Assembly: GCA_020444175.1 (NCBI GenBank)
Contig: JAHLLM010000016.1
Coordinates: 1-64,000 of the forward strand
Direction: 5' to 3'
Source: Desulfobulbaceae bacterium
GTDB taxonomy: Bacteria > Desulfobacterota > Desulfobulbia > Desulfobulbales > SURF-16
DNA length: 64,000 nt
Notes under the pieces: generated by a model
The model's input: the letters and a program-made list of their open reading frames with translations, nothing else
Told to the model about the DNA's origin: nothing
Databases searched by the model: none
In this document: in pieces, positions 1 through 7,628 of the stretch
Position numbering within the stretch: the stretch's first letter is position 1
How the letters are laid out: each line of letters begins with the position of its first letter
Position numbers and translations under genes: made by a program

Positions 1-369
1 AATCATCCCTCAAAAAACTTGACGAACCATCCATCAATTAACGTGAACGGTCTCAGTCGTGTTCTTGTAAAAAAAGTAAATAAAAATGCGAATAAAAATT
101 TTCATTACATTGCTTCTTGGGACACTTCTGTTTGCTGTTCCAATAACATCACAATCAAAAGTGACCAATGCGACTTTCCCAACTGCTACCATTACTCAAT
201 ATGGTTACTACGAATTTGTAGTAGAGACAAAAAGGTATAAGACAGATTCTTCACCCTCAGGATATGCTCAAAAAGAAGGAGAACCATTACTAGTTGAGCA
301 TGTACTGGTTCAGCGTGAATTGGAATTTTTCGATGTCTGAGTTAACATACTCAGCCAAAGGAGAATTCA

Positions 370-678
370 ATGAAAAAGAAACGACACAATTACACGCCAG
401 AAGAAAAAGTAACCATATTAAAACGTCATTTAGTCGACAAAACATCAGTATCTGATATCTGTGATCAATACAATATGCAGCCGACCGTTTTTTATAGGTG
501 GCAGAAAGAATTTTTTGAAAATGGGGCCTCAGCTTTCCAGAAATCAAAGTCTCACCAAGAAAAAAAGAAAGAGAAGCGGATTCTGGCTTTAGAACAGAAA
601 TTGCAGACCAAAAACGAAGTACTCTCAGAACTTATGGAAGAGCACGTTAAATTAAAAAAAAGTCTTGGGGAACTCTAA
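370..678 (+). CDS. IS3-family transposase OrfA (HTH protein)
   Basis: The 102-residue protein has an N-terminal helix-turn-helix of the IS3/IS911 OrfA type (residues about 8-50: 'YTPEEKVTILKRHL', 'VSDICDQYNMQPTVFYRWQ'), followed by a charged Lys/Glu coiled coil (about 58-100) typical of the OrfA leucine zipper. An AAGGAG ribosome site lies just before the ATG at 370. The last codons run through eight adenines (654-661), a plausible -1 slippage site leading into orfB, and the TAA stop is at 676-678. In this family OrfA binds the element ends and is fused to OrfB by frameshifting to make the active transposase. Confidence 0.9.
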   Translation: MKKKRHNYTPEEKVTILKRHLVDKTSVSDICDQYNMQPTVFYRWQKEFFENGASAFQKSKSHQEKKKEKRILALEQKLQTKNEVLSELMEEHVKLKKSLGEL

Positions 679-1641
679 AAGGAAGCTGGGTTCCCCATGA
701 TACGCGTGATTGCATCGTTGATTTTGTAAAATACTGGGTTGAGCAAACAGAAATTCCAGCATACCGTTATCGAGGTTGGCTGGGAATATCTGCCGGCAAA
801 TATGGTAATTGGCAACAACGCTACGGCAAAGCCAATGAGCATAATGCAAAAATTCCACGAGATTTTTGGCTTGAAAAGTGGGAGCTTGAAGAGATCATAA
901 GATTCCATAACGACCATCCTCTCGAAGGCTACCGGCGATTGACATTTATGATGCTTGACCACGATATAGTAGCCGTTTCGCCAAGCTCTGTGTATAGAGT
1001 TTTAAAGAAAGCCGGACTGCTCCAACGATGGTCACTGAAGTCTTCCAAAAAAAGGAACTGGATTCACTCAACCGCTTCGGCCTCATGCCCATTGGCATAT
1101 TGATGTTTCGTACCTGAATATCTGTGGGACTTTCTATTATCTCTGCAGCGTTTTGGATGGCTGCAGTCGATATATTGTCCATTGGGAGATCAGGGAGTCC
1201 ATGACCGAAGCAGATATTGAAATTATACTCCAAAGAGCAAAGGAGATGTTCCCAGGAGTAAAGCCAAGGATTATTTCAGACAACGGGCCGCAGTTTATAG
1301 CAAAGGATTTCAAGGAATTTATCAGGGTTTCCGGCATGAAGCATGTTCGGACATCCCCTTATTATCCACAAAGCAATGGAAAAATTGAACGCTGGCACAG
1401 GACGATAAAAAGCGAATGTATTCGTCCTGGAGTACTTCTAACTTTGGATGATGCCCGTGAAGTTGTTGGCAAATACATTCACCAGTACAATAACGACAGG
1501 TTAAACAGCGCCATTGGCTATATCACGCCGAAGGACAAACTCGAAGGCCGTGAAAAGCAAATTTTCAAAGAACGGGATCAAAAACTTGAGGCGGCACGTG
1601 AGGCCCGCCGCATAAAAAGGCAGCAACAAAGAGCTGCTTGA
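660..1641 (+). pseudogene. IS3-family transposase OrfB (DDE), frameshifted
   Basis: Read in the -1 frame relative to orfA from about 660, the product runs KSWGTLKGSWVPHDTRD and continues to about 1053. The frame then has to shift at a run of seven adenines (1047-1053); with six it would read straight into 'GTGFTQPLRPHAHWHIDVSY'. As given, the first frame stops at 1101-1103. The downstream part holds a complete DDE core: first Asp in 'HWHIDVSY' (codon 1102-1104), second in 'IISDNGPQF', Glu in 'NGKIERWH', with the usual IS3 integrase-core spacing, ending at 1641. Without the extra base this would be an intact rve-type integrase domain. It is either a decayed copy or a homopolymer error. Confidence 0.85.
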
Positions 1642-2207
1642 ACCAAAAAGAAGAACATTGCTGAAATGCTCGACCATGACCGCCCAAAAAACCGCTCCAG
1701 CAAAAGCTTGTTCCTCCGACGAGCAATCTTGCAGGCCCATTCTCGGAACAAACTTTTGCTTCCGCTACCTTGGGTGGTAGATTCGAGATCGAAAAAGTAA
1801 CACAGGATTATGAACAGACCGATTCAACTCGTTAACTCAACTGAAGAAATTTTCCGATTCCGACTGAAGCAAAACAGAGCAGACCTCGAAAATCCCTTTA
1901 AAGAAGGGTCGGTTGATGGCCTTTTACTTCAATGTTCAAGGTTTAGATCCTCTTGATAGTGCTACTTTAGAAGTAATAATAGATCATCCTGAATTTAATT
2001 TACCTGATGGTTCTAAATCGACTCAACTAAAGACAGAAAGTATTCTAAAAGTGAACAATGGCCAGGCTTTTAACGCTGAAGGGTATAGGCTTGACCATGA
2101 TTATGAACTTGTCGTAGGGAAATGGACTTTCACAGTAAAATATTTGGGCAGAGTTTTACTGGTCAAAGAATTTGAAACATATTTGCCATAAATTCTGACA
2201 CCTTTTT

Positions 2208-2822
2208 TTGTTCTTCGAAAACATAAGGTTTCCGGGCCAGTATTTTGATGCAGAGACGGGGCTGCATTACAATTGGAACAGGTATTATGATCCGAGTACA
2301 GGGAGGTATATGACTCCTGATCCGATTGGATTGGCTGGGGGGATTAATTTATATCTCTATGTAAGACAAAATCCAATCAATTTTATTGATCCAACTGGGT
2401 TGATTAGTTGGAGTAGAGTTTTTTGGGGTGGGCTTGAAGCGACTGGTGGTGGCATTGGAATAGCCCTTGCTGCAGGAGCAGAGTATGGAAGTTTTGGAAC
2501 AGCGACTGTTGGAGCTATCAGCTTGGCTGCAATCTCAATTCCTACGTTTTCTCATGGAGTGGCGGAGATGGTTGCAGGGTTTATGGAAGATGATGATACT
2601 TGTATTCCGTCCATTCCTCCTGTCTCTGCTCCAGGTTTAGCAACTTTGGCCATAACTGGTGACTTGGAAAGGGCATCAGAGGTAGACCTTATTAGTGGTG
2701 CAATATCGGGAGGTAAAAACATTGGCATGTGGTCTGCGCACATTCCAAGTAGAATTAACGTTATTGACACTGCTATTGGTGGTGCTGGATTAGTTAATAG
2801 TTCTGTCAATCAGTCAAAATAA
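2208..2822 (+). CDS. Orphan Rhs C-terminal tail, putative toxin module
   Basis: A 204-residue reading frame opens with a TTG at 2208. Residues 7-65 are the end of an Rhs/YD-repeat core ('[19 protein letters not shown]', '[11 protein letters not shown]', '[11 protein letters not shown]'), the conserved border after which Rhs proteins switch to variable toxin tails. Residues 66-204 are the variable part: a Gly/Ala-rich hydrophobic stretch (about 73-125), then a Pro/Ser-rich and a Gly-rich region. I recognise no toxin fold. The large N-terminal Rhs shell is missing, so this is an orphan tip, a common leftover of Rhs tip exchange. Expression is doubtful because no clear ribosome site precedes the TTG. 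Confidence 0.6.
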   Translation: MFFENIRFPGQYFDAETGLHYNWNRYYDPSTGRYMTPDPIGLAGGINLYLYVRQNPINFIDPTGLISWSRVFWGGLEATGGGIGIALAAGAEYGSFGTATVGAISLAAISIPTFSHGVAEMVAGFMEDDDTCIPSIPPVSAPGLATLAITGDLERASEVDLISGAISGGKNIGMWSAHIPSRINVIDTAIGGAGLVNSSVNQSK

Positions 2823-2838
2823 TTTTTCTCGGGAAAAT

Positions 2839-3024
2839 ATGTTTACAAAAAGAAACCACATAATTTTGAGTTGTTGTTTGATGCTAATTGCCTCTCTTTT
2901 AATTGGTCGTGATTTGATTTTGGATAGCGAATATAAATTGGGCAATCTTTTGGGGCATATTGGTCTTTTTGCAGTAGGTTTTTGTTATTTTATTGTTTAC
3001 CTGAAGAATTCAAAAAAAGATTAA
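2839..3024 (+). CDS. Small two-helix membrane protein, candidate Rhs immunity
   Basis: The 61-residue protein starts 16 bp after the Rhs tail. It has two likely membrane helices (residues about 8-25 and 36-56) joined by a short acidic loop 'LDSEYKLGN', and ends in a lysine-rich tail 'LKNSKKD'. Genes for immunity proteins normally sit directly downstream of Rhs C-terminal toxins and are often tiny and membrane-bound when the toxin acts on membranes. The immunity role rests on position only; no family is recognised. Confidence 0.45.
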   Translation: MFTKRNHIILSCCLMLIASLLIGRDLILDSEYKLGNLLGHIGLFAVGFCYFIVYLKNSKKD

Positions 3025-3070
3025 ACAGGTTCCAAAGCGCCTGTATTCTGCTATTCTTATTCTTTATTCT

Positions 3071-3712
3071 GGGGTCGGGCCACGCTAACCATTTAAAATT
3101 ATAGCTTAAATGTCCCATAAACAGGTGTTTTTTAGCCCTATATTGCCATTTTCTTGGTCATAATTGGCAATATAGGGCGCCATTTCTTCTCGTAACTGAA
3201 ATCCTTCAGCGGTTTCAATAATTTTCCGACCTTTAGCACGTACACCAAGTTTCTCTTTGATTGTTTCAATGAAACTTTGACTGCCTCCTGTTATGCTTTC
3301 AGTCCATTCTTTTTGTCTTTGATTATTTCCATTTACCAATGATTCATTTACCATTTTTTGGTGTGCTTCCTGGAATGTGTCATATCTTTCAAAACCAGCC
3401 AATTCCGTAAGTTTTCAATAAGCAAACGGTGTAATTCAATATAACTAAACCATACCGTTTCTTTGCTTTGAAAAGCCATTGAAGCCATCTCCGCTTATCT
3501 TGTAGCAATTTGAGCAGGAACTCTTGCTTATGGCACCTGTGAGTCAAATGCCAAATTTGTCCGAGAATATAGTGTCTTTTAGCTCTGGCCATGCTGTGTT
3601 TGTAACCCTATATTTGCATTTTTACCCCTTAAATTGCCAATATTGCCCCTGAAAAGCCCTCTTTCTGAAGATGTTTCTCCATTTTTTCAGCTACTTCGCG
3701 TGGCCCGACCCC
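3071..3712. mobile_element. Deleted REP-type tyrosine-transposase element with 15-bp ends
   Basis: A perfect 15-bp inverted repeat, GGGGTCGGGCCACGC at 3071-3085 and its complement at 3698-3712, bounds a 642-bp segment whose only gene content is a broken REP-associated tyrosine transposase on the minus strand. A 14/15 copy of the right end recurs at 60546-60560 beside another transposase remnant. The layout fits a gene flanked by palindromic mobilisation sequences, now non-autonomous. The right end overlaps the 3' end of nhaA. Confidence 0.7.
3106..3592 (-). pseudogene. REP-associated tyrosine transposase, core deleted
   Basis: The N-terminal piece (3592 down to 3389) begins MARAKRHYILGQIWHLTHRC and continues through 'RRWLQWLFKAKKRYGLVILNY', the typical start of REP-associated (IS200/Y1-like) transposases. 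The C-terminal piece (3402 down to 3106) has 'ITGGSQSFIETIKEKLG' and 'RAKGRKIIETAEGFQLREE', the typical end. The middle, which should hold the HUH metal-binding motif and catalytic tyrosine, is absent, and the two pieces are in different frames. No active enzyme can be made. Confidence 0.8.
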
Positions 3713-4922
3713 GGACTGGAGGACTGGAGACCGGACTGGTAACTGTTAATGTGTTGGCGCAACCGCTAGAAAATCTTAATATAAGGTAACCGAACAGGCC
3801 AGAAGAAAAGGATGCTATTAATATAGCGAGTCTATCGGCATGCTGGAACAAGGTATCGTCCTTGAATGCGAGTGAATCAACGAACAGGCTCATAGTGAAA
3901 CCGATACCAGTCAAAACTGATACACCATAAAGCTGTGGCCATGTGCTACCCTCGGGCAATTTTGCAAGCCCCAATTTTATAGATACCCAGCTGAAAACAA
4001 ATACACCGATTTGTTTTCCAAAAAACAGACCTGTCATAATACCAACGGGAACACTACCTGACATCGATGCAAAAGAAACCTGGCGTAGGTCTACACCTGC
4101 ATTTACGAATGCAAAAAGCGGTAGAATTAAAAAGGCGACCCAGAAATGCAGATCATGTTCAATTGACTTTGATAATGAAACCTTATTACCATTTTTATCG
4201 ACTGATCGTAGGGGAATAGTGAATGCCAGTGCGACACCGGCCAGAGTAGCGTGCACTCCCGATTTCAAAACGCTGACCCAGAGTATGAAGCCAACTATAA
4301 AGTAAGCGGCTTTTTTTATAACACCCAGACGATTCATGATTACAAGAGATAACAGGGCCATGGTAGCAAACGTTATTGATAAAGTGGACAGCTCTACAGT
4401 ATAGAAAATTGCAATGATAACGATGGCGCTCAAGTCATCAATTATGGCCAAAGCAAGTAAGAAAATTTTCAGCGATACAGGAATACGTTGCCCAAGTAGT
4501 AAAAGAATACCAAGGGCAAAGGCAATGTCCGTAGCTGTAGGAATAGCCCATCCCTGCATACCCAATGGTTCATCCTGGTTGAAATAGATATAAAAAAGTG
4601 CGGGCACCACAATACCTCCAATGGCAGCGATGCCTGGCAATGCAGCCTGGGCGAGCGAAGACAGATGACCTTCAAGAAACTCGCGTTTGACCTCCAGTCC
4701 AATCAACAGGAAAAACACTGCCATTAGGCCATCATTGATCCAGAGTAGAAGAGGTTTATTTATATGTAAGGCGCCAAATCGAATTTCGACCGGTGTATGA
4801 AGAAATTGTTCATACAATTGTGAAAGTGGAGAATTTTTTAGTAACAGCGCAAGAATGGTTACAAAAATAAGCGTAATACCTGCGGAAGATTCTTTTTTAA
4901 TAAATTCATCGATAAAATCCAT
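3687..4922 (-). CDS. nhaA: Na+/H+ antiporter NhaA
   Basis: The 411-residue integral membrane protein exchanges cytoplasmic Na+ for external protons and supports sodium and alkaline-pH tolerance. Family signatures are clear: 'DGLMAVFFLLIGLEVKRE' (about 64-81), 'PTATDIAFALGIL' with Asp132, and 'LAIIDDLSAIVIIAIFY' with Asp162-Asp163, matching the ion-binding aspartates of E. coli NhaA. GAGGAAG precedes the start at 4922 by about nine bases. The natural protein appears to end near 'GYLILRF'. The final 25 or so residues, including 'PPVRGRATRSS', are unusual, and the last eight to nine are read from the inverted-repeat end of the neighbouring transposase element, so the C-terminus has been replaced. 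The membrane core is intact. Confidence 0.95.
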   Translation of the reverse strand: MDFIDEFIKKESSAGITLIFVTILALLLKNSPLSQLYEQFLHTPVEIRFGALHINKPLLLWINDGLMAVFFLLIGLEVKREFLEGHLSSLAQAALPGIAAIGGIVVPALFYIYFNQDEPLGMQGWAIPTATDIAFALGILLLLGQRIPVSLKIFLLALAIIDDLSAIVIIAIFYTVELSTLSITFATMALLSLVIMNRLGVIKKAAYFIVGFILWVSVLKSGVHATLAGVALAFTIPLRSVDKNGNKVSLSKSIEHDLHFWVAFLILPLFAFVNAGVDLRQVSFASMSGSVPVGIMTGLFFGKQIGVFVFSWVSIKLGLAKLPEGSTWPQLYGVSVLTGIGFTMSLFVDSLAFKDDTLFQHADRLAILIASFSSGLFGYLILRFSSGCANTLTVTSPVSSPPVRGRATRSS

Positions 4923-5079
4923 GGGTGTTATCTTCCTCGCCGAACAAGTTTATTCTCTGGTTTCCTTATAGCTCCAGAGCAGAGTTAAATATTGGCAACG
5001 TAAAATCAACAAGTTAGTCTGGGTTATGCTATATATCACGCAAAAATACCTGGATACAAAGTTAACAGGATAACATTGC

Positions 5080-5652
5080 ATGCTGCAAATCCCTGCGCAG
5101 ATTACCACCCAATTAAAGACACATATCACTGGACAGGGTATTCCCGCCGATCAACAGAGGTATTACGTGAAATGGGTGAGATATTATCTTGATTTTTGCC
5201 ATAAGTATCACTTCAAACAAGGGACAGATGTAAGCTTGTCCGCCTTTCTGAATACACTCGACCAGAAGAAACAACCATTGCACTTGCAAAAACTGGCGGA
5301 ACAGGCTGTTCAGTTGTTATTCTCGTGTACTCGATCCTCAGAACTGCAACATGATTTCAACAGTAAAGACAACAAGTTCCAAGTCAGTAATATTTCACCT
5401 AACACAAACAGTGACAATCATCAAGCAAACAAAGCGTTAGAGAGTTCCCCCGGCAAACTGAAGCACATCCGGCTTGGTGCGCAAATTTCAAGCATTTACG
5501 GAAAGCAAAGACCCACACTGCTGACCACCGATGATGCGAAAAGCTATTTAACATCTCTGGCAGTAAAAAGAATCTGCACATTAACTAAATGCAGATGCAG
5601 CCGCCCTTCAACTCCGGCAGAAAACGATTCTCGACTTGCAATTTTTTTTTGA
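5080..5652 (+). pseudogene. Truncated integron-type tyrosine recombinase, N-terminal part
   Basis: The 190-residue frame resembles the N-terminal SAM-like DNA-binding part of integron integrases common in environmental Deltaproteobacteria: 'GIPADQQRYYVKWVRYYLDFCHKY' spans about residues 20-43, and about 168-182 resemble the later 'D..SYLTSLAVKR' helix before the catalytic domain. The sequence diverges right after 'LAVKR', and the whole catalytic domain (Arg, His, Arg, Tyr) is missing. I read it as a broken intI-like gene, not a functional enzyme. No attI or cassette array is visible next to it, but attC-like sites occur 50-58 kb away in this window. Confidence 0.6.
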
Positions 5653-5727
5653 TATCATGTAAATTCATAAGAATCACTTCAGAGTTTTCACTCCCCGGCA
5701 GGGACAAATGCAGGATATGAAAAGAAC

Positions 5728-5740
5728 AGGAGGGACAAGG
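5728..5740 (+). promoter_or_regulatory. Ribosome binding site that sets the cytochrome start
   Basis: AGGAGGG at 5728-5734 lies six bases before ATG 5741. This picks 5741 over the in-frame ATG at 5708, and places the basic end of the signal peptide (MKRLKRY) at the N-terminus. Confidence 0.8.
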
Positions 5741-7363
5741 ATGAAACGCCTGAAAAGATATGTGCCACAGGCAGCGGGATTCATATTTCTGCTTGCCTCT
5801 ACAAGCTCGGCTCCGTCCGCGATGGCGATGCAGGAAAAGCAAGGAAACGAAATCAACTTGGCTTCCGGCTCCTGCCTGCTCTGCCATCAGGATGTGCTTT
5901 CAAGAAATGACAGGGTGTCCATCGAGTTAGGCTGGCCTTCATCGGTTATGGCACATGCTATTCGTGATCCTGTCTGGAAGGCGCAATTGACCAGTGAGCT
6001 GGCAAGAAATCCGCAACTGTCCAAACTGATCAACAAAAAATGCCGGGAGTGTCATGCTCCCATTGATAATGCCGAAGATGCTTTCAACAGCGACTTTGCC
6101 AAGCTGCTGCTCAGGCAGACGAATCCCTTTCATGACAAACTCAAAGACGACGCCACATGCACCATGTGCCACAGGGTTAGCGTTGCTTCCGATATCGCAG
6201 CAGTTCTCGGTTTTTCAGGGCACTCCGGCGTAGAGACCTATGAGAACAAACTCGGCAGGCTGATTTACGGTTCTGCAGCAGACATCCCCGCAGGTCCCCT
6301 GCGCGAAAATATACGCTACATCTCAAATGCAACAGTCAATATCAGGGAATCGAGGATATGCGGCAACTGCCATGATCTCAAGACACCGTTCGTTGACCAA
6401 TCCGGCACCGTCATCAGCACACCGGAAACCGAGTTTCATGAACAGACGGTCTATACCGAGTGGCTGGCAAGCGACTATCTCAACAGCATGAGTTGCCGGG
6501 ATTGCCATATGTGCCGAAACGATGGACCCGCAACGAGGTCTTCCTCGGACGGACGAGCCTACAATCCACGCAACTCAAAAGAGTTGATGTTTGTCGGTGG
6601 CAATACCCTGCTGATTGATTTACTGATGTGCAATCAGGAAGAACTTGGGGCCACCACAGCCAATATGAGCGACACCTTGCTGAGAACCGAACAGATGCTG
6701 CAATCCGCTGCCTCAGTCGAAGAGGCAGGCAGCAGCCTGCAGGATGACATGCTTAGCTTCGACCTGATGCTGAACTCCTATACGGGCCACAAGTTGCCCA
6801 CGGGAATTCCCCTGCGCCGCATCATTCTGCATGTTACGGTGAGTGACAGCCAGGGAAACATCGTCTTCGAATCGGGCCGGGTCAACAGTGACGGCAGCGT
6901 GGCAGAGCTGGACAGTGATGCGAATCTGGCGCGCTTTGAACCCCACTATGATGTGATTACTTCGGCGGATCAGGTCCAGGTTTATGAGGCAATTATGGCG
7001 AACAGCAGCGGTGAAGTCACCTATACCCTGCTGCGGGCAGCGGACATGCTGAAGGACAACCGGCTGCTCCCCGGGGGTTTTGACAAGAACGGAGCCTCGG
7101 CAAACATCAGAGTCGCAGGGCTTGCAGGACAGGACAGTAACTTTGTGGGAGGAAGTGACACAATCAGCTTTCAATTGAACGGCATGAACGATTCGAGCTA
7201 TTCCGTGCAGGCCGAACTCCTCTTCCAGCCGCTGAGCCATGCTTTTCTGCAGGATATGAACACAGAAAAAACAGTGGAAATCAAGGCACTAAACCGCATG
7301 TTTCAGAAGTCTCCTGCAAAAACGAACGGCATGACAAAAGCCGCTTTCCGTATAGAGCGCTGA
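5741..7363 (+). CDS. Exported pentaheme c-type cytochrome
   Basis: The 540-residue protein has a Sec signal peptide (MKRLKRY, hydrophobic core, SAMA cut region near residue 30). It has five CxxCH heme motifs: CLLCH (45-49), CRECH (101-105), CTMCH (140-144), CGNCH (207-211) and CRDCH (252-256). The C-terminal half lacks hemes and looks beta-rich, with 'TGHKLPTGIPLRRIILHVTV' and 'DNRLLPGGFDK', a module shared by a family of large periplasmic multiheme cytochromes in anaerobes. It should act in periplasmic electron transfer; its redox partner and any enzymatic activity are not evident. Neighbouring genes are unrelated, so it seems monocistronic. Confidence 0.85.
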   Translation: MKRLKRYVPQAAGFIFLLASTSSAPSAMAMQEKQGNEINLASGSCLLCHQDVLSRNDRVSIELGWPSSVMAHAIRDPVWKAQLTSELARNPQLSKLINKKCRECHAPIDNAEDAFNSDFAKLLLRQTNPFHDKLKDDATCTMCHRVSVASDIAAVLGFSGHSGVETYENKLGRLIYGSAADIPAGPLRENIRYISNATVNIRESRICGNCHDLKTPFVDQSGTVISTPETEFHEQTVYTEWLASDYLNSMSCRDCHMCRNDGPATRSSSDGRAYNPRNSKELMFVGGNTLLIDLLMCNQEELGATTANMSDTLLRTEQMLQSAASVEEAGSSLQDDMLSFDLMLNSYTGHKLPTGIPLRRIILHVTVSDSQGNIVFESGRVNSDGSVAELDSDANLARFEPHYDVITSADQVQVYEAIMANSSGEVTYTLLRAADMLKDNRLLPGGFDKNGASANIRVAGLAGQDSNFVGGSDTISFQLNGMNDSSYSVQAELLFQPLSHAFLQDMNTEKTVEIKALNRMFQKSPAKTNGMTKAAFRIER

Positions 7364-7628
7364 TCAGCCGCTATTTCCGGACTATTGCCGGATGGCATCC
7401 AGCACAGCAGAGAGAAGAACCCCTACCGCATGACGTTGTCTGCACTTGGAGATATTCTTTTTACAATCAGTCAAGTTACACACACCCGTGTCATGTCAAG
7501 CTTCAATTGTCGTGTAGATCGCCATACCCATGGCGACTCTTCAGTGTCGGGAAGGGGTTCCCGACCTACAGACAGCAGCTTCAAAAGGCATTTGACATGA
7601 CACGAACCAATAAAGCGCAGACAGGAAA
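7364..7628. other. Intergenic region between cytochrome and pckA ends
   Basis: Convergent spacer of 265 bp. It holds one complete 116-bp structured repeat (7488-7603), and I see no gene or clear T-rich terminator. Confidence 0.6.
7488..7603 (+). repeat. 116-bp structured repeat, copy 1
   Basis: The unit begins GTGTCATGTCAA and ends with the complement TTGACATGACAC (12-bp terminal inverted repeats). The interior contains GCCATACCCATGGCG and a separated TCGGGAA/TTCCCGACC pair, so it can fold strongly. A related copy lies at 55144 and an end-only remnant at 10417-10436. No coding capacity; MITE- or REP-like. Confidence 0.75.

Larger units (their letters stand above)
301..1876 (+). mobile_element. 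IS3-family insertion sequence, 1576 bp
   Basis: The element starts TG at 301 and ends CA at 1876. Its ends are imperfect inverted repeats of about 45 bp: left 301-352 and right about 1823-1876 share GTTCAG, GAAT, GGAA and GAGTTAAC blocks after reverse complementing. A perfect 5-bp direct repeat GAGCA flanks it (296-300 and 1877-1881). It carries orfA (370-678) and a DDE orfB in the -1 frame, as in IS3-family elements. The clean target duplication suggests a fairly recent insertion. OrfB has a one-base frame error, so this copy is probably inactive unless that error is a sequencing artefact. Confidence 0.9.
86..2191 (+). pseudogene. DUF3859-like exported protein gene interrupted by an IS
   Basis: Two coding pieces, 86-300 and 1882-2191, lie in the same frame once the IS and one copy of its GAGCA duplication are removed; the rebuilt product is 174 residues. 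Residues 1-24 look like a signal peptide (basic MRIK start, hydrophobic core, then QSK). The rest resembles the DUF3859 family: an N-terminal 'QYGYYE' strand, a 'TSKIPLKKG' turn across the insertion site, a 'DHPEFNLPDG' segment and a C-terminal 'VGKWTFTVKY' strand. The family name is from memory and unconfirmed; function unknown. The insertion falls at about codon 72, so only a signal peptide plus about 47 residues can be made from the left piece before IS sequence is read. The right piece could start internally at 1913 but would lack the export signal. Confidence 0.75.
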
